From: Streptomyces sp. NBC_01353
GTDB lineage: Bacteria > Actinomycetota > Actinomycetes > Streptomycetales > Streptomycetaceae
Direction of reading: 5' to 3'
DNA length: 64,000 nucleotides
Assembly (NCBI RefSeq): GCF_036237275.1
Contig: NZ_CP108352.1
Coordinates: forward strand, 7,130,001 to 7,194,000
The notes beneath the pieces were generated by a model. That model saw only the letters and a program-made list of their open reading frames with translations. It searched no databases and was not told the origin of the DNA. Made by a program: the position numbers and the translations under genes. This document shows, piece after piece, positions 42,723-53,522 of this stretch (within the stretch, counting starts at the first letter, position 1; each line of letters begins with the position of its first letter).

Positions 42723-42747
42723 GGCGCCCGCTCCGTCGGAGGGCGCC
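42723..42747 (+). terminator. Possible hairpin terminator after the HEAT gene
   Basis: GGCGCCC (42723-42729) pairs with GGGCGCC (42741-42747), loop 11 nt, 58 bp after the HEAT-gene stop and upstream of the glycosyltransferase operon (start 42882). The stem is short, so confidence is modest. Confidence 0.45.
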
Positions 42748-42881
42748 CGCCCCCGTCGCATCCGAGGGTGGCGCGGGGCCCGGGGCCGTTGGGGCTCGGC
42801 GGGGCAAACGCTCATGGGACGTTCCCCGCGCGTCCAGATCAACGTCGGCGGGAACACGCCGGGCGCGACGACAACACCGGT

Positions 42882-44015
42882 ATGCGTGTCGTCATCGTCA
42901 CCGAATCCTTCCCACCCGACGTCAATGGTGTGGCGCACTGCGCCCTGCAGACCGCGCGCCACCTCGTCCGCCGCGGTCATGACCCGCTCGTCATCGCCCC
43001 GGCCGTACCCGTGACCGGACCCGCCGACCCCACGGACTCCGACGCGCCCTGCCCCGTGGTGCGCGTACCGTCCCTCCCTCTGCCCGGCTATCCACAGGTG
43101 CGCGTCGCGCTGCCCAGCCGCCGCCTCACCGCCGCCATCGCCGCACACCGGGCCGACCTGGTGCACCTGGCGAGCCCCTTCGTCCTCGGCGTACGCGGCA
43201 TGGCCGCCGCGAGCCGACTCGGACTGCCCGCCGTCGCCGTCTACCAGACCGACCTCGCCGGCTACGCCCGCACCTACGTGGGCGCGGGCGAGGGCGCCGC
43301 CTGGCGTCGGCTCCGAGCCGTCCATGGTGCCGCCGACCGCACGCTCGCGCCGTCCACCGCCGCCGCGCGCGACCTGGAGACGCACGGCATCGCCCGCATA
43401 CGGCTCTGGCGGCGCGGCGTCGACACCGTCCGCTTCCGCCCCGAGCTGCGCGACGAGACCCTGCGCCGCGAGCTCGCCCCCGGCGGCGAGCTCCTCGTCG
43501 GCTACGTCGGCCGCCTCGCCCCCGAGAAGCGGGTCGAAGTGCTCTCCGGGGTGTGCGGACTGCCCGGCGTCCGGGTCGTGGTCGTCGGCGACGGCCCGAG
43601 CGGTCCCGGCCTGCGGAGCGCCCTCCCCGGCGCCGAGTTCCTCGGCCGCCGCACCGGCACGGACCTGGCGAGGATCTTCGCCTCGCTCGACGTGTTCGCG
43701 CACACCGGCCCGTACGAGACCTTCTGCCAGACCGTGCAGGAGGCGATGGCGAGCGGAGTCCCCGTGGTCGCCCCGGCAGCCGGGGGCCCGCTGGACCTCG
43801 TCGACCACCGGAGGACCGGACTCCTCGTCCCGCCGGACGACGCGACCGCGCTGCGGGAGGCCGTCGCCGCGCTCGCCACGGCACCGGCGCTGCGCGCCGC
43901 CTACGGGCGCGCCGGGCGGGTGGCGGTCGAGGACCGGACCTGGGAGGCCGTCGGCGACGAGCTGATCGGCCACTACCTCGAGGTGCTGCGCGAGCGGACG
44001 GCGGTCGCGGCATGA
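42882..44015 (+). CDS. GT4-family glycosyltransferase (mannosyltransferase-like)
   Basis: 377 aa from ATG 42882; the earlier open frame has no family similarity. Motifs: VTESFPPDVNGVAHCALQTARHLVRRGHDPLVIAP at the N-terminus (acceptor side) and LVGYVGRLAPEKRVEVL plus PYETFCQTVQEAMASGVPVVAPAAGGP (GPGTF/EX7E donor motif) at the C-terminus. It is closest in style to the GDP-mannose-dependent PimB/MgtA-type alpha-mannosyltransferases. It lies upstream of a second GT4 enzyme with a 4-bp overlap, so the two act on one glycoconjugate. Confidence 0.85.
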   Translation: MRVVIVTESFPPDVNGVAHCALQTARHLVRRGHDPLVIAPAVPVTGPADPTDSDAPCPVVRVPSLPLPGYPQVRVALPSRRLTAAIAAHRADLVHLASPFVLGVRGMAAASRLGLPAVAVYQTDLAGYARTYVGAGEGAAWRRLRAVHGAADRTLAPSTAAARDLETHGIARIRLWRRGVDTVRFRPELRDETLRRELAPGGELLVGYVGRLAPEKRVEVLSGVCGLPGVRVVVVGDGPSGPGLRSALPGAEFLGRRTGTDLARIFASLDVFAHTGPYETFCQTVQEAMASGVPVVAPAAGGPLDLVDHRRTGLLVPPDDATALREAVAALATAPALRAAYGRAGRVAVEDRTWEAVGDELIGHYLEVLRERTAVAA

Positions 44016-45400
44016 GCGACATCGGAAGGAACGTCGCCGACGTGGGAGTTCACGGCACGGGTGGCGTCGGCACGGACGCCCACGGCGCGGGCGTCCTGGG
44101 CACCGAAGTCCCTCGGACGGGTGTCCTCGGTCGGGACGGTGTCGGTACGGACGTCGTCGGCGCGGGTGCCCTCGGCACGGAAGTCCCCGCCCGTGACGCC
44201 CTCGGGGACGACGTCCCCGGCGCGGACGCCCTCGGTGGGCGTCGGCCGTTGCGGATCGTGCGGCTCGCCAACTTCGTCACCCCCACCTCCGGCGGCCTGC
44301 GCACCGCACTCGAACAGCTCGGCCGCGGCTACCTCGCGGCCGGGCACGAGCCCGTACTGATCGTCCCCGGTGACGTAGGGAGCGATGAGGTCACCGATCA
44401 GGGGCGGGTCATCACCCTGCCCGGCCCCGTCCTGCCCGGGACCGGCGGCTACCGCGTCCTCGCCGACCGGGGGCGCGTACGCCGACTCCTCGAAGAGCTC
44501 GCCCCGGACCGTCTGGAGGTCTCCGACCGGACGACCCTGCGCTGGACGGGGGAGTGGTCCAGGCGCGCGCGGGTGCCCTCGGTGATGGTCTCCCACGAGA
44601 CCGCCGACGGCGTGCTGCGGACCTGGGGTGTGCCGTCGTCCGCCGCCGCCCGGGCCGCCGACCGGCTCAATCGCCGTACGGCCTGGGCGTATTCGCGGAT
44701 CGTGTGCACGACGGAGTGGGCGGAGCGGGAGTTCGTACGGATCGGGGCCCGCAATGTCGTACGGGCGCCGCTCGGCGTGGACCTGGACCGCTGCAGGCCC
44801 GGGCGGCGCAGCACCGTCCTGCGGGCCAAGCACGCGGACGGTCAGCGCGTGCTGCTGTTGATGTGCTCGCGGCTCTCCGTGGAGAAGCGGCCGGGAACGG
44901 CGCTGGACGCGCTCGCCCATGTGCGCGCCGCAGGGGTCCGGGCCGCGCTCGTCGTGGCCGGCGACGGGCCGATGCGGGCCGCGCTGGAGCACCGGGCGCG
45001 GGACGAACGGCTGCCGGTGCGGTTCCTGGGGCATGTCGCGAACCGCGAGACCCTGGCGGACCTTCAGGCCGCCGCCGACCTGTGCCTGGCCCCCGGGCCC
45101 GCCGAAACGTTCGGCCTGTCCGCGCTGGAGGCGCTCGCCTGCGGCACGCCGGTGGTGGCCAGCGCCTCCTCGGCACTTCCCGAGGTCCTCGGGGACGCGG
45201 GCGCCGGTGCGGCCGACGACCCGGCCGCCTTCGCCGCGAGCATCCGTGCGCTGCTCGCCCGCCCGGAACGGGAGCGCCGCGCGGCGGCACGCGCGCGTGC
45301 CGAACTCTTCGGCTGGGACCGCTCGATCGCCGCGTTCCTCCAGGCCCATGACGCGGCCCCGGCCTCGATCCTCGTCCCGCCGCAGGGAGCCCGGCCATGA
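44012..45400 (+). CDS. GT4-family glycosyltransferase with repeat-rich N-terminal extension
   Basis: 462 aa; ATG 44012 overlaps the previous stop by 4 bp. The first 75 residues are a low-complexity extension with two copies of a GTDxxGAGxLGTEVP unit, unlike other GT4 proteins, before the normal start of the fold ([28 protein letters not shown]). The donor domain has [21 protein letters not shown] and [25 protein letters not shown] (EX7E). It probably acts with the GT4 enzyme upstream. A later start would remove the extension, but no good ribosome site was seen, and the overlap favours this one. Confidence 0.82.
   Translation: MSDIGRNVADVGVHGTGGVGTDAHGAGVLGTEVPRTGVLGRDGVGTDVVGAGALGTEVPARDALGDDVPGADALGGRRPLRIVRLANFVTPTSGGLRTALEQLGRGYLAAGHEPVLIVPGDVGSDEVTDQGRVITLPGPVLPGTGGYRVLADRGRVRRLLEELAPDRLEVSDRTTLRWTGEWSRRARVPSVMVSHETADGVLRTWGVPSSAAARAADRLNRRTAWAYSRIVCTTEWAEREFVRIGARNVVRAPLGVDLDRCRPGRRSTVLRAKHADGQRVLLLMCSRLSVEKRPGTALDALAHVRAAGVRAALVVAGDGPMRAALEHRARDERLPVRFLGHVANRETLADLQAAADLCLAPGPAETFGLSALEALACGTPVVASASSALPEVLGDAGAGAADDPAAFAASIRALLARPERERRAAARARAELFGWDRSIAAFLQAHDAAPASILVPPQGARP
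44068..44235 (+). repeat. Imperfect direct repeats encoding the GT4 N-terminal extension
   Basis: Two copies of a unit coding GTDxxGAGxLGTEVP begin near 44068 and 44152, about 84 bp apart, followed by shorter degenerate copies ([11 protein letters not shown]). They encode the low-complexity N-terminal part of the GT4 protein. Confidence 0.6.
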
Positions 45401-46815
45401 CCACCACGTTCCCGCCGACCACAGGCGCCCCGGAGTCGCTGGACTCCGTCGTAACGGCCGACGCATCCGAGACACCGGGCACCGCACGGCCGACGGGTCC
45501 GGCGGAGACCGGCGTCGGCACACCCGCGACGCCGGGCATCGCCCGGATGCCCGGCCAGGCCGTGGCCGTCCACGCGGGGACCATCCGGACGCTTGCCCTG
45601 GCGGAGACCGACGTGGCCGTACGCGAGGCGCCGGACAGCGCCCGGCCGGAGGGGCCGGCCGAGGGCGTCCATGCAGGCACCGCCCGGCCGACGGGTCCGG
45701 CGGAGACCGGCGTCGGCACACCCGCGAGGCCGGGCATCGCCCGGATGCCCGGCCAGGCCGTGGCCGTCCATGCAGGCGCCATCCGGACGCCCGGTCCGGC
45801 CGAGAGCCCGCACGCGGTCGCCGCCCAGCCGCCCCACTCGGTCGAGACCCTCCACGCACGCGTGGACCTTCCCGCCCAGCGCCGGGACACCGACGCCGCG
45901 TCCCCTCCGGCCGCCGCCGGTGGGGACACGCCGCCGACGGTCGTGGCCGCGCCCCCCGCCGTCCTTCGCTTCGTCGTCCTCGGGGACTCCCTCAGCGAGG
46001 GCGTCGGGGACCGCGTCGACGGGGCCTGGCGCGGCTGGGCCGCGTTGCTCGCCGAGGGGCTCGCCGGGCCCGCGCAGGACGTCGAGTTCCGGAATCTCGC
46101 CGTCAGCGGGGCCCAGAGTCAGGAGGTGGCCGAGCAACAGGCCCCCGAAGCCGTGGCGTTCCGGCCGGACGTCGCCTCCGTCGTCGTCGGGGTCAACGAC
46201 ACTCTGCGCCACACCTTCGACATAGCCAGGCTCGCCCGCCGTCTCGACCGGATCTGCGCGGACCTCACGGCGGGCGGAGCCGTACTCCTCACCGCGTGTC
46301 TGCCCGACCCCGGCCGGATGCTCGGCCTCCCCGCCCCGCTCGCCCGTCCGCTCGCCCGGCGCCAGAAGGCCGTCAACGCCCTCGTCCACGCGATGTCCGA
46401 CCGCTACGACGCCGTCCATCTCCACCTCACCGACGCGCGGTGGACCGACGACCGGTCACTGTGGAGCGCCGACCGGCTCCACCCCGGCGAGCGCGGCCAC
46501 CGGGCCATCGCCGCGCGGTTCCACACCCTCCTCGCCGCCCGCGGCCTCGCCCACGGCACGCCTCCCTCGCCCGAGCCCGAACAGCCCCCGCCGACCCGCG
46601 CGGAGGCGGTGCTCTGGCTCGCCACCGCCGGAACCGGCTGGGTCGCCCGGCGCTGCCACGACCTGCTGCCCCAGCTGCTGCACCTGGCGGGCTCCGAGCT
46701 GCGCCACTGGGCGGGCGGCACCGGCGCCCGACTCGACCGGCGGGCCGAACACGCCCTGTCCGCCGCCCTCGCGGCGGTGTCGCTGGACGCCTCGGTGGCC
46801 ACAATGGAGGAATGA
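45397..46815 (+). CDS. SGNH/GDSL hydrolase with repeat-expanded N-terminus
   Basis: 472 aa; ATG 45397 overlaps the previous stop by 4 bp. Residues 1-185 are disordered, Pro/Gly/Thr-rich and contain two nearly identical 37-aa copies ([19 protein letters not shown]..., 45481-45591 and 45679-45789). The SGNH domain follows: block [13 protein letters not shown], the GxND block VVGVNDTL, and block [11 protein letters not shown] with the catalytic Asp and His. The C-terminal tail (after residue 380) is Trp-rich and helical. It likely deacylates a glycan or lipid; with the two glycosyltransferases upstream, a glycan substrate is plausible. There is no signal peptide, so it is cytoplasmic. Confidence 0.8.
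   Translation: MTTTFPPTTGAPESLDSVVTADASETPGTARPTGPAETGVGTPATPGIARMPGQAVAVHAGTIRTLALAETDVAVREAPDSARPEGPAEGVHAGTARPTGPAETGVGTPARPGIARMPGQAVAVHAGAIRTPGPAESPHAVAAQPPHSVETLHARVDLPAQRRDTDAASPPAAAGGDTPPTVVAAPPAVLRFVVLGDSLSEGVGDRVDGAWRGWAALLAEGLAGPAQDVEFRNLAVSGAQSQEVAEQQAPEAVAFRPDVASVVVGVNDTLRHTFDIARLARRLDRICADLTAGGAVLLTACLPDPGRMLGLPAPLARPLARRQKAVNALVHAMSDRYDAVHLHLTDARWTDDRSLWSADRLHPGERGHRAIAARFHTLLAARGLAHGTPPSPEPEQPPPTRAEAVLWLATAGTGWVARRCHDLLPQLLHLAGSELRHWAGGTGARLDRRAEHALSAALAAVSLDASVATMEE
45481..45789 (+). repeat. Direct repeat of 111 bp (198-bp period) inside the SGNH hydrolase gene
   Basis: 45481-45591 and 45679-45789 are about 95% identical (6 differences in 111 bp), with a period of 198 bp, exactly 66 codons. 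The frame is kept. The near identity suggests a recent internal duplication. Confidence 0.9.
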
Positions 46816-49800
46816 CCGGGCGCTGGGAGTTCTGGATCGACCGTGGCGGCACCTTCACCGACGTCGTGGGCCGGCGACCCGACGGGCAGCTCGTCACCCG
46901 CAAGCTCCTCTCCCACGACCCGGCCCGCCCCCACGACGCCGCCGTCGCGGGGATCCGACTCCTCCTCGGGCTCGGCCCCGACGAGCCGGTCCCCGCCGAC
47001 CGGATCGACGTCGTCAAGATGGGCACGACCGTCGCCACCAACGCCCTCCTGGAGCGGCGCGGCGAGCCGACCGTCCTCCTCGTCACCGAGGGCTTCCGCG
47101 ACGCCCTGCGCATCGCCTACCAGAACCGTCCCCGGCTCTTCGACCGCCACATCGTGCTCCCCGAGGCCGTCTACGAGCGGGTGATCGAGGTCCCCGAACG
47201 GGTCGACGCCCACGGCCGTGTCGTCACGCCGCTCGACGAGGGCGCCGTCGCCGAGGAGTTGCGGGCGGCCCAACGCGCCGGCTACCGTTCCGCCGCCGTC
47301 GTCCTCATGCACGGCTACCGGCACCCCGACCACGAGACCCGGATCGCCGCCCGCGCCCGTGCGCTCGGCTTCACCCAGATCAGCTGCTCCCACGAGGTCA
47401 GCCCGCTCATCAAGCTCGTGCCGCGGGGCGACACCACCGTCGTCGACGCCTACCTCTCCCCGATCCTGCGCCGGTACGTCGACGAGGTGGCCCGCGAACT
47501 CGCCGGGATCCGGCTGATGTTCATGCAGTCCAACGGCGGGCTGCGCGAGGCCGCCCACTTCCGTGGCAAGGACGCCGTCCTGTCCGGACCGGCCGGCGGA
47601 GTCGTCGGGATGGCCCGAACCTCGGAACAGGCGGGGTTCGACCGGGTGATCGGCTTCGACATGGGCGGCACGTCCACCGATGTGTCGCACTACGCGGGCG
47701 AGTTCGAGCGCGAACTCGGTACACAGGTCGCCGGCGTCCGGATGCGCGCCCCGATGATGAACATCCACACCGTCGCCGCGGGCGGCGGCTCCGTCCTCCA
47801 CTACGACGGCCGGCGCTACCGCGTCGGCCCCGACTCCGCGGGCGCCGTCCCCGGCCCCGCCTGCTACCGCCGCGGCGGCCCGCTCACCGTCACCGACGCC
47901 AACGTGATGCTCGGCCGCGTCCAGCCCGACCACTTCCCCGCCGTCTTCGGACCGGAAGGAGACCAGCCGCTCGACGTCGCCGTCGTGCGCGAGAAGTTCA
48001 CCGCCCTCGCCCGGGAGATCGGCGGCGGCCGCACCCCTGAGGAGGTCGCCGCCGGCTTCCTGGAGATCGCGGTCCTCAACATGGCCAACGCCGTCAAGAA
48101 GATCTCCGTCCAGCGCGGCCACGACATCACCCGCTACGCCCTCACCAGCTTCGGCGGCGCGGGCGGCCAGCACGCCTGCGCCGTCGCCGACGCCCTGGGC
48201 GTCGACACCGTCCTCGTACCGCCGCTGGCCGGTGTGCTCTCGGCGTACGGCATCGGCCTCGCCGACGCCACCGCCATGCGCGAGCAGTCGGTCGAGGCGG
48301 AGCTCCACACTCCCGGGACGCACGCGCGCGTGACGGAGCTCTGCGCCGAACTCGCCGAGAGGACCAGGGGAGAGCTGCGCGCCGACGGCCTGCCCGACTC
48401 CGCGATCACCACCCACGCGCGCGTGCTGCTGCGCTACGCCGGCACGGACGCGAGCCTCCAGGTCGACCTGGCCGCCGCCGAGGAGATGACCGAGGCGTTC
48501 GCGGCCCTCCACCGCGCGCGGTACGCCTTCACCATGGACCGGCCGCTGGTCGTCGAGGCCGTTTCCGTCGAGGCCGTCGGCACCGCCGGACCGCACGGCC
48601 CGGTGGCCGTCGAGACAGGCGTACGGGACGGAGATCCCGTACCCCGGGCGACGGTACGGATGTACGGCGCGGGCACCGCCACGACGAGCGACACCCCGTT
48701 GTACCGGCGGGAGGACCTGAGTCCTGGCGACACCGTCACCGGCCCCGCGATCCTCGCCGAGGCCGACGCGACGACCGTCGTCGACCCCGGCTGGCAGGTC
48801 ACGGTCGGCGACGGCGGACACCTCGTCCTCACCCGGGCGCAGCCCCGTCCCGCACGCGTCGCGGTCGGCACGGACGTCGATCCGGTCCTCCTGGAGGTCT
48901 TCAACAACCTCTTCATGTCGATCGCCGAGCAGATGGGCGTACGTCTGGAGAACACCGCCCACTCCGTCAACATCAAGGAGCGACTCGACTTCTCCTGCGC
49001 CCTGTTCGACGCAGAGGGCAACCTGATCGCCAACGCGCCCCACATCCCCGTCCACCTCGGTTCCATGGGCGAATCCATCAAGGAGGTGCTGCGGAGGGGC
49101 GGGGACTCCCTGCTCCCCGGTGACGTCTACGCGATCAACGACCCTTACCACGGCGGCACCCACCTCCCGGACGTCACGGTGGTCACACCGGTCTTCGACG
49201 ATTCCGGGGACGCACTGCTCTTCCTCGTCGCCTCGCGCGGACACCACGCCGAGATCGGCGGCATCACCCCCGGCTCCATGCCCGCCTTCAGCCGGACCGT
49301 CCACGAGGAGGGCGTCCTCTTCGACAACTGGCTGCTCGTACGGGAGGGGCGGCTGCGCGAGGACGAGACGCGGGCGCTGCTCGCCGGAGCGCGGTATCCC
49401 TCCCGCGACCCGGACACCAACCTCGCCGACCTGCGCGCCCAGATCGCCGCCAACGAGAAGGGCATCGAGGAACTGCGCACCATGGTCGGGCAGTTCGGCC
49501 TCGATGTCGTCCACGCCTACATGCGGCACGTGCGCGCCAACGCGGAGGAGTCCGTACGGCGGATCGTGGCCGGGCTCGAGGACGGTTCGTACCGCTACGA
49601 GACGGACGGCGGCGCGGTCGTCCAGGTCGCGGTCCACGTCGACCGCGAAGGGCGCTCCGCGGTCCTCGACTTCGCCGGCACATCCCCCGAGCAGCCGGGC
49701 AACGCCAACGCGCCGACCTCCGTCGTGATGGCCGCCGTCCTCTATGTCTTCCGCACCCTCGTCGACGACGACATCCCCCTCAACAGCGGCTGCCTGGAAC

Positions 49801-50411
49801 CCCTGGACATCCGGGTGCCGCCCGGCTCGATGCTCGCGCCCACCTATCCGGCGGCGACGGTCGCCGGGAACGTGGAGACCTCCCAGGCGGTCACCGGCGC
49901 CCTGTACGCGGCCCTCGGGGTCCAGGCAGAGGGCTCGGGCACGATGAACAACGTCACCTTCGGCAACGCGCGCGTGCAGTACTACGAGACGGTCGCGAGC
50001 GGCTCGGGCGCGGGGGACGGCTTCGACGGGGCCGACGCCGTCCAGACGCACATGACCAACTCCCGGCTCACCGACCCCGAGATCCTGGAGTGGCGCCATC
50101 CGGTCCGGGTGGACTCCTTCGCCGTACGCCGGGACAGCGGCGGGACCGGCCGCTGGCACGGCGGCAACGGCGTCGAACGCCGTGTCCGCTTCCTGGAGCC
50201 GATGACCGTGACCCTGCTGACCGGCCACCGCAGGGTGCCGCCCTACGGCATGGCCGGCGGGGAGCCCGGTGCGCTCGGGGAGAACCTGGTCGAACGCGCC
50301 GACGGCACCGTCGAGCACCTCGGCGGAGTCGACGCCACCGAGGTCGGCCCGGACGACGTCCTGGTCCTACGGACCCCGGGCGGGGGAGGCTACGGCCCCG
50401 CCCGCTCGTGA
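46812..50411 (+). CDS. ATP-dependent 5-oxoprolinase (fused hydantoinase A and B domains)
   Basis: 1,199 aa from ATG 46812, overlapping the SGNH stop by 4 bp; the longer open frame upstream is a frame shadow of the genes before it. The N-terminal HyuA part (to about residue 680) has [13 protein letters not shown] and [12 protein letters not shown], the ATPase-fold phosphate loops. The HyuB part (about residues 700-1199) begins with [20 protein letters not shown] and has [11 protein letters not shown] and the C-terminal GGGGYG. Fused length near 1,200 aa is typical of 5-oxoprolinases, which convert 5-oxo-L-proline plus ATP to L-glutamate. It is convergent with the PxpABC operon, a second, unrelated 5-oxoprolinase. 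A hydantoinase role is a possible alternative. Confidence 0.88.
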   Translation: MTGRWEFWIDRGGTFTDVVGRRPDGQLVTRKLLSHDPARPHDAAVAGIRLLLGLGPDEPVPADRIDVVKMGTTVATNALLERRGEPTVLLVTEGFRDALRIAYQNRPRLFDRHIVLPEAVYERVIEVPERVDAHGRVVTPLDEGAVAEELRAAQRAGYRSAAVVLMHGYRHPDHETRIAARARALGFTQISCSHEVSPLIKLVPRGDTTVVDAYLSPILRRYVDEVARELAGIRLMFMQSNGGLREAAHFRGKDAVLSGPAGGVVGMARTSEQAGFDRVIGFDMGGTSTDVSHYAGEFERELGTQVAGVRMRAPMMNIHTVAAGGGSVLHYDGRRYRVGPDSAGAVPGPACYRRGGPLTVTDANVMLGRVQPDHFPAVFGPEGDQPLDVAVVREKFTALAREIGGGRTPEEVAAGFLEIAVLNMANAVKKISVQRGHDITRYALTSFGGAGGQHACAVADALGVDTVLVPPLAGVLSAYGIGLADATAMREQSVEAELHTPGTHARVTELCAELAERTRGELRADGLPDSAITTHARVLLRYAGTDASLQVDLAAAEEMTEAFAALHRARYAFTMDRPLVVEAVSVEAVGTAGPHGPVAVETGVRDGDPVPRATVRMYGAGTATTSDTPLYRREDLSPGDTVTGPAILAEADATTVVDPGWQVTVGDGGHLVLTRAQPRPARVAVGTDVDPVLLEVFNNLFMSIAEQMGVRLENTAHSVNIKERLDFSCALFDAEGNLIANAPHIPVHLGSMGESIKEVLRRGGDSLLPGDVYAINDPYHGGTHLPDVTVVTPVFDDSGDALLFLVASRGHHAEIGGITPGSMPAFSRTVHEEGVLFDNWLLVREGRLREDETRALLAGARYPSRDPDTNLADLRAQIAANEKGIEELRTMVGQFGLDVVHAYMRHVRANAEESVRRIVAGLEDGSYRYETDGGAVVQVAVHVDREGRSAVLDFAGTSPEQPGNANAPTSVVMAAVLYVFRTLVDDDIPLNSGCLEPLDIRVPPGSMLAPTYPAATVAGNVETSQAVTGALYAALGVQAEGSGTMNNVTFGNARVQYYETVASGSGAGDGFDGADAVQTHMTNSRLTDPEILEWRHPVRVDSFAVRRDSGGTGRWHGGNGVERRVRFLEPMTVTLLTGHRRVPPYGMAGGEPGALGENLVERADGTVEHLGGVDATEVGPDDVLVLRTPGGGGYGPARS

Positions 50412-50445
50412 ACGGCCTCCGGTACGAGCCTCGCATCCCTGGCGC

Positions 50446-51309
50446 TCAGCGCAGCGGCACGAACCGCACCTCGGTCCCCGGCACCGCCTGCGCGGCCGCC
50501 GCCAGGTCGGACTCCCGTACCACCGCCACCACCGGATAGCCACCGGTCGTCGGATGGTCCGCGAGAAAGACCACGGGCCGGCCGTCCGGCGGCACCTGGA
50601 CCGCCCCCAGGACCATGCCCTCGCTGGGGAGTTCGCCGCTGCGGGCCCGCTCCAACGGCGGTCCTTCCGTGCGCAGCCCGATCCGGTTGCTCGCCGAGGA
50701 GACCCGGTACGCGCGCGTGGCGAGGGTGTGGAGCGCCCCACGTGTGAACCAGTCGTGCCGCGGCCCGAGCCGGACCCGCAGGACGAGTTCGTCCCGCGGG
50801 CCCGGCCAGGGCGGAGTGTCGACCGGCCCCCGTACGGCCGATTCCACTCCCAGCGGCAGCACGGTCCCGGCGGCCGGCGGGGCCGGGCCGAGCCCGGACA
50901 GCAGGTCGGTGGAGCGGCTGCCGAGGACGGGTTCGACGGCGACCCCGCCGCCGAACCCCACGTACGCGCGCAGGCCACGGGTGGCCGTGCCGACCTCGAG
51001 GAGCGCCCCGGCCGCGATCCGTACCGCCGCGCCCCAGGCGACCGGGCGCCCGTCGACGGTGACCGGGCACGGCGCGCCGCCCACCGCGACGGTCACGTCG
51101 CACCGGGGCCGTACCGCGCACCCGTCGACCGTGGTCTCCAGGACCGCAGCGGCCTCCGGATTGCCGACCAGCCGGTTCACCAGACGGGCCGCGCCCGGAT
51201 CCAGCGCCCCCGAGCGGGGCACGCCCAGATGCGCGTACCCGGTCCGCCCCAGGTCCTGCACCGTGGTCAGCGCTCCGGCCCGTACGACGGCGACTGCACG
51301 ATCGGTCAC
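50446..51309 (-). CDS. pxpC: 5-oxoprolinase subunit PxpC (biotin-dependent-carboxyltransferase-like)
   Basis: 287 aa; GTG 51309 overlaps the pxpB stop by 4 bp and follows GAGGGAG. AVVRAGALTTVQDLGRTGYAHLGVPRSGALDP at the N-terminus and SSASNRIGLRTEGPPLERA and LPSEGMVLGAVQVPPDGRPVVFLADHPTTGGYPVVA toward the C-terminus are the KipA/PxpC signature. With PxpA and PxpB it forms the prokaryotic ATP-dependent 5-oxoprolinase. It is the last gene of its operon, convergent with the oplAH-type gene. Confidence 0.92.
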   Translation of the reverse strand: MTDRAVAVVRAGALTTVQDLGRTGYAHLGVPRSGALDPGAARLVNRLVGNPEAAAVLETTVDGCAVRPRCDVTVAVGGAPCPVTVDGRPVAWGAAVRIAAGALLEVGTATRGLRAYVGFGGGVAVEPVLGSRSTDLLSGLGPAPPAAGTVLPLGVESAVRGPVDTPPWPGPRDELVLRVRLGPRHDWFTRGALHTLATRAYRVSSASNRIGLRTEGPPLERARSGELPSEGMVLGAVQVPPDGRPVVFLADHPTTGGYPVVAVVRESDLAAAAQAVPGTEVRFVPLR

Positions 51310-51932
51310 CGGCTCTCCCTCACGAAACGCACCCGCGCGCCGGGCGTGAGCAGTGCGGCCGGCTCCCGGCCCGCATCCCACAGCACCGTGTCCGTGGAGC
51401 CGATCACCTGCCAGCCACCGGGGGAGGAGCGCGGGTACACGCCCGTGTACGGACCCGCGAGCGCGACCGAACCGGCCGGGACAGCCGTGCGCGGAGTGGC
51501 CCGGCGTGGCACCTGGTACTGCTCGCCGAGCCCGGTCAGATAGCCGAAGCCCGGCGCGAAGCCGCAGAACGCCACCCGGAACTCGGTGCCCGAGTGGATC
51601 CGTACCGCCGTCTCCACGGACACCCCCCACAGCGCGGCGACCTCGGCCAGATCGGGGCCGTCGTAGCGGACCGGCACCTCGACGGCCCGCTCCACGCGCG
51701 CGTGGAGGGGCGGTATCGACCATTCCCGTAGCCGGTCGGCGAGCAGGTCCGGCGTGTCCACCCCGTCGAGCAGCACCGTCCGCGCCGCCGGCACGATCTC
51801 CCGTACGGAGGGCAGCGCACCGCCCGCCCGCCGGCGCAGCAGCTCGGCGTGGAACGCCTCCGTCTCCGTGCCGCTCCCCAACTCGACCAGCAGAGCCCGC
51901 TCTCCCACCCGGAACACGCGCCGCGCCCTCAT
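51306..51932 (-). CDS. pxpB: 5-oxoprolinase subunit PxpB (KipI-like)
   Basis: 208 aa, ATG 51932, overlapping pxpA's stop by 4 bp. VPVRYDGPDLAEVAALWGVSVE, FCGFAPGFGYLTGLGEQYQVPRRATPRTAVPAGSVALAG and SPGGWQVIG are the KipI/PxpB family blocks. In B. subtilis KipI inhibits the sporulation kinase KinA; the conserved role of the trio is 5-oxoproline hydrolysis. All three pxp genes overlap, so they are translated in fixed ratio. Confidence 0.92.
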   Translation of the reverse strand: MRARRVFRVGERALLVELGSGTETEAFHAELLRRRAGGALPSVREIVPAARTVLLDGVDTPDLLADRLREWSIPPLHARVERAVEVPVRYDGPDLAEVAALWGVSVETAVRIHSGTEFRVAFCGFAPGFGYLTGLGEQYQVPRRATPRTAVPAGSVALAGPYTGVYPRSSPGGWQVIGSTDTVLWDAGREPAALLTPGARVRFVRESR

Positions 51933-52693
51933 ACGAACGCCTCCACTCTGACTCCGGTGGCCTCCAGCTGGGCGCGCACCCGACGGGCGAGGCCGACCGC
52001 GCCCGGGGTGTCCCCGTGCAGGCAGAGCGACCGCGCCCGGACGGCGACGGACCGCCCGCAGTGCGCGGTCACGACGCCGAACCGGGCCATGGACACCGAC
52101 CGTTCGACGACCTCCGCCGGGTCGGTGACGACGGCCCCCTCCTGCCCCCGTGGCAGCAGGGAGCCGTCCGCCGTGTACGCCCGGTCGCCGAACGCCTCGG
52201 CGACGACGGGCAGGCCCGCCTGCTCGGCGGCCTCGTGCAGCCGCGAGCCGGGCAGACCGAGCACCGGGAGGCTCCCCCCGGCGAGGCGCACCCCGTCGAC
52301 GACGGCGGCTGCCTGCTCCTCGTCGCGGACCACCCGGTTGTACAGCGCGCCGTGCGGCTTGACGTACGAGACCGCCGAACCGGCCGCACGGGCGAAGACC
52401 TCGAGCGCGCCGATCTGGTACGCCACCTCGGCCGCCAGCTCCTCGGCCGGCACGTCCATGGAGCGCCGCCCGAAGCCGGCCAGATCGCGGTACGAGACCT
52501 GGGCCCCGATCCGTACGCCCTTCGCCGCCGCCAGCTCGCAGACGCGCCGCATGGTGACCGCGTCCCCGGCATGGAAGCCGCAGGCGACGTTGGCGCTGGT
52601 GACCACGGAGAGCAGCTCCTCGTCGTCGGTCAGCGTCCAACGGCCGAAGCCCTCTCCGAGGTCGGCGTTGAGATCGATCGAGGCCCAGGTCAT
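51929..52693 (-). CDS. pxpA: 5-oxoprolinase subunit PxpA (LamB/YcsF family)
   Basis: 254 aa, ATG 52693. The N-terminus IDLNADLGEGFGRWTLTDDEELLSVVTSANVACGFHAGD is the LamB/YcsF signature, followed by VSYVKPHGALYNRVVRDE and CLHGDTPGA, the metal-site and active-site blocks. It is the catalytic ring-opening subunit of the PxpABC 5-oxoprolinase. It follows the D-glutamate-cyclase-like gene by 40 bp. Confidence 0.93.
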   Translation of the reverse strand: MTWASIDLNADLGEGFGRWTLTDDEELLSVVTSANVACGFHAGDAVTMRRVCELAAAKGVRIGAQVSYRDLAGFGRRSMDVPAEELAAEVAYQIGALEVFARAAGSAVSYVKPHGALYNRVVRDEEQAAAVVDGVRLAGGSLPVLGLPGSRLHEAAEQAGLPVVAEAFGDRAYTADGSLLPRGQEGAVVTDPAEVVERSVSMARFGVVTAHCGRSVAVRARSLCLHGDTPGAVGLARRVRAQLEATGVRVEAFV

Positions 52694-52733
52694 GGTGACG
52701 GTTCCTTCCTTCCCGGGGGCGTGGTGCTACGGG

Positions 52734-53522
52734 TCAGGCCGCGACGCGATAATCGGCGTCGCGCACATCGGTGACGAGCATCCGCCCCGGCGCGTGGGTG
52801 ATCGCGAACGGTGGACGCGAGGCCGTCACGGCGGCCTGCGGGGTGACCCCGCAGGCCCAGAAGACCGGCACGTCCCCGGGCTCCGCCACGACCGCGTCCC
52901 CGAAGTCGGGGCGGTCCAGGTCGCGAATGCCGAGCGCCGCCGGATCACCCGCGTGCACGGGCGCTCCGTGCACGGCGGGCAGCAGTCCGCTGAGCCGTCG
53001 CGCGGTGGGGACGAGGTCGGCCGGTATGGGGCGCATCGAGACGACCATCGGCCCGTGCAGCCGCCCGGCGGGCCGGCACGCCCGGTCGGTGACGTACATC
53101 GAGACGTTGCGGCCCTGGTCGACATGGCGCAGCGGCACTCCGGCCTCCGCGAGCGACCCCTCGAAGGTGAAGCTGCAGCCGATGAGGAAAGACACCAGGT
53201 CGCCGCGCCAGTACGAGGTCACCTCGGTCGGTTCGTCGACAAGTCGCCCGTGTTCCCAGACGCGGTAGCGCGGGAGGTCCGTCCGCAGGTCCGCGCCGGC
53301 GGCGAGCTCCGTGGCCCACGGCCCGGGGTCGGTGACGTCCAGGACGGGGCACGGCTTGGGGTTACGGGTGCAGAACAGGAGCACGTCGTACGCCCAGTCC
53401 GCCGGCACCGAGATGAGGTTGGCCTGCGCGTGGCCCGGGGCCCATCCGGCCGTCGGGGCGGTCGATCCCGCACGGGCACGCGCGCGTGCCGTCCGCGGGT
53501 CGAGAACCGGCGTGGACGTCAT
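52734..53522 (-). CDS. DUF1445 hydro-lyase, D-glutamate-cyclase-like
   Basis: 262 aa from ATG 53522, overlapping the MFS stop by 4 bp. Family blocks are [74 protein letters not shown] and a Cys-containing [14 protein letters not shown]1445 proteins share a fold with part of mammalian D-glutamate cyclase, which makes 5-oxo-D-proline from D-glutamate. The position beside a 5-oxoprolinase fits a feeder reaction or a racemate-handling role. The older name is putative hydro-lyase. Confidence 0.82.
   Translation of the reverse strand: MTSTPVLDPRTARARARAGSTAPTAGWAPGHAQANLISVPADWAYDVLLFCTRNPKPCPVLDVTDPGPWATELAAGADLRTDLPRYRVWEHGRLVDEPTEVTSYWRGDLVSFLIGCSFTFEGSLAEAGVPLRHVDQGRNVSMYVTDRACRPAGRLHGPMVVSMRPIPADLVPTARRLSGLLPAVHGAPVHAGDPAALGIRDLDRPDFGDAVVAEPGDVPVFWACGVTPQAAVTASRPPFAITHAPGRMLVTDVRDADYRVAA

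Noticed and set aside
44919-46811. N-terminal extension of about 630 residues of the 5-oxoprolinase frame
   Set aside because: The extension is an Arg/Pro-rich frame shadow of the glycosyltransferase and SGNH genes; the start at ATG 46812 overlaps the SGNH stop and opens directly on the HyuA motif.
46404-50318. Open frame of 1,304 codons on the minus strand opposite the 5-oxoprolinase
   Set aside because: Antisense shadow of a well-supported 1,199-aa enzyme; composition is Val/Gly/Asp-rich and no motif is seen.
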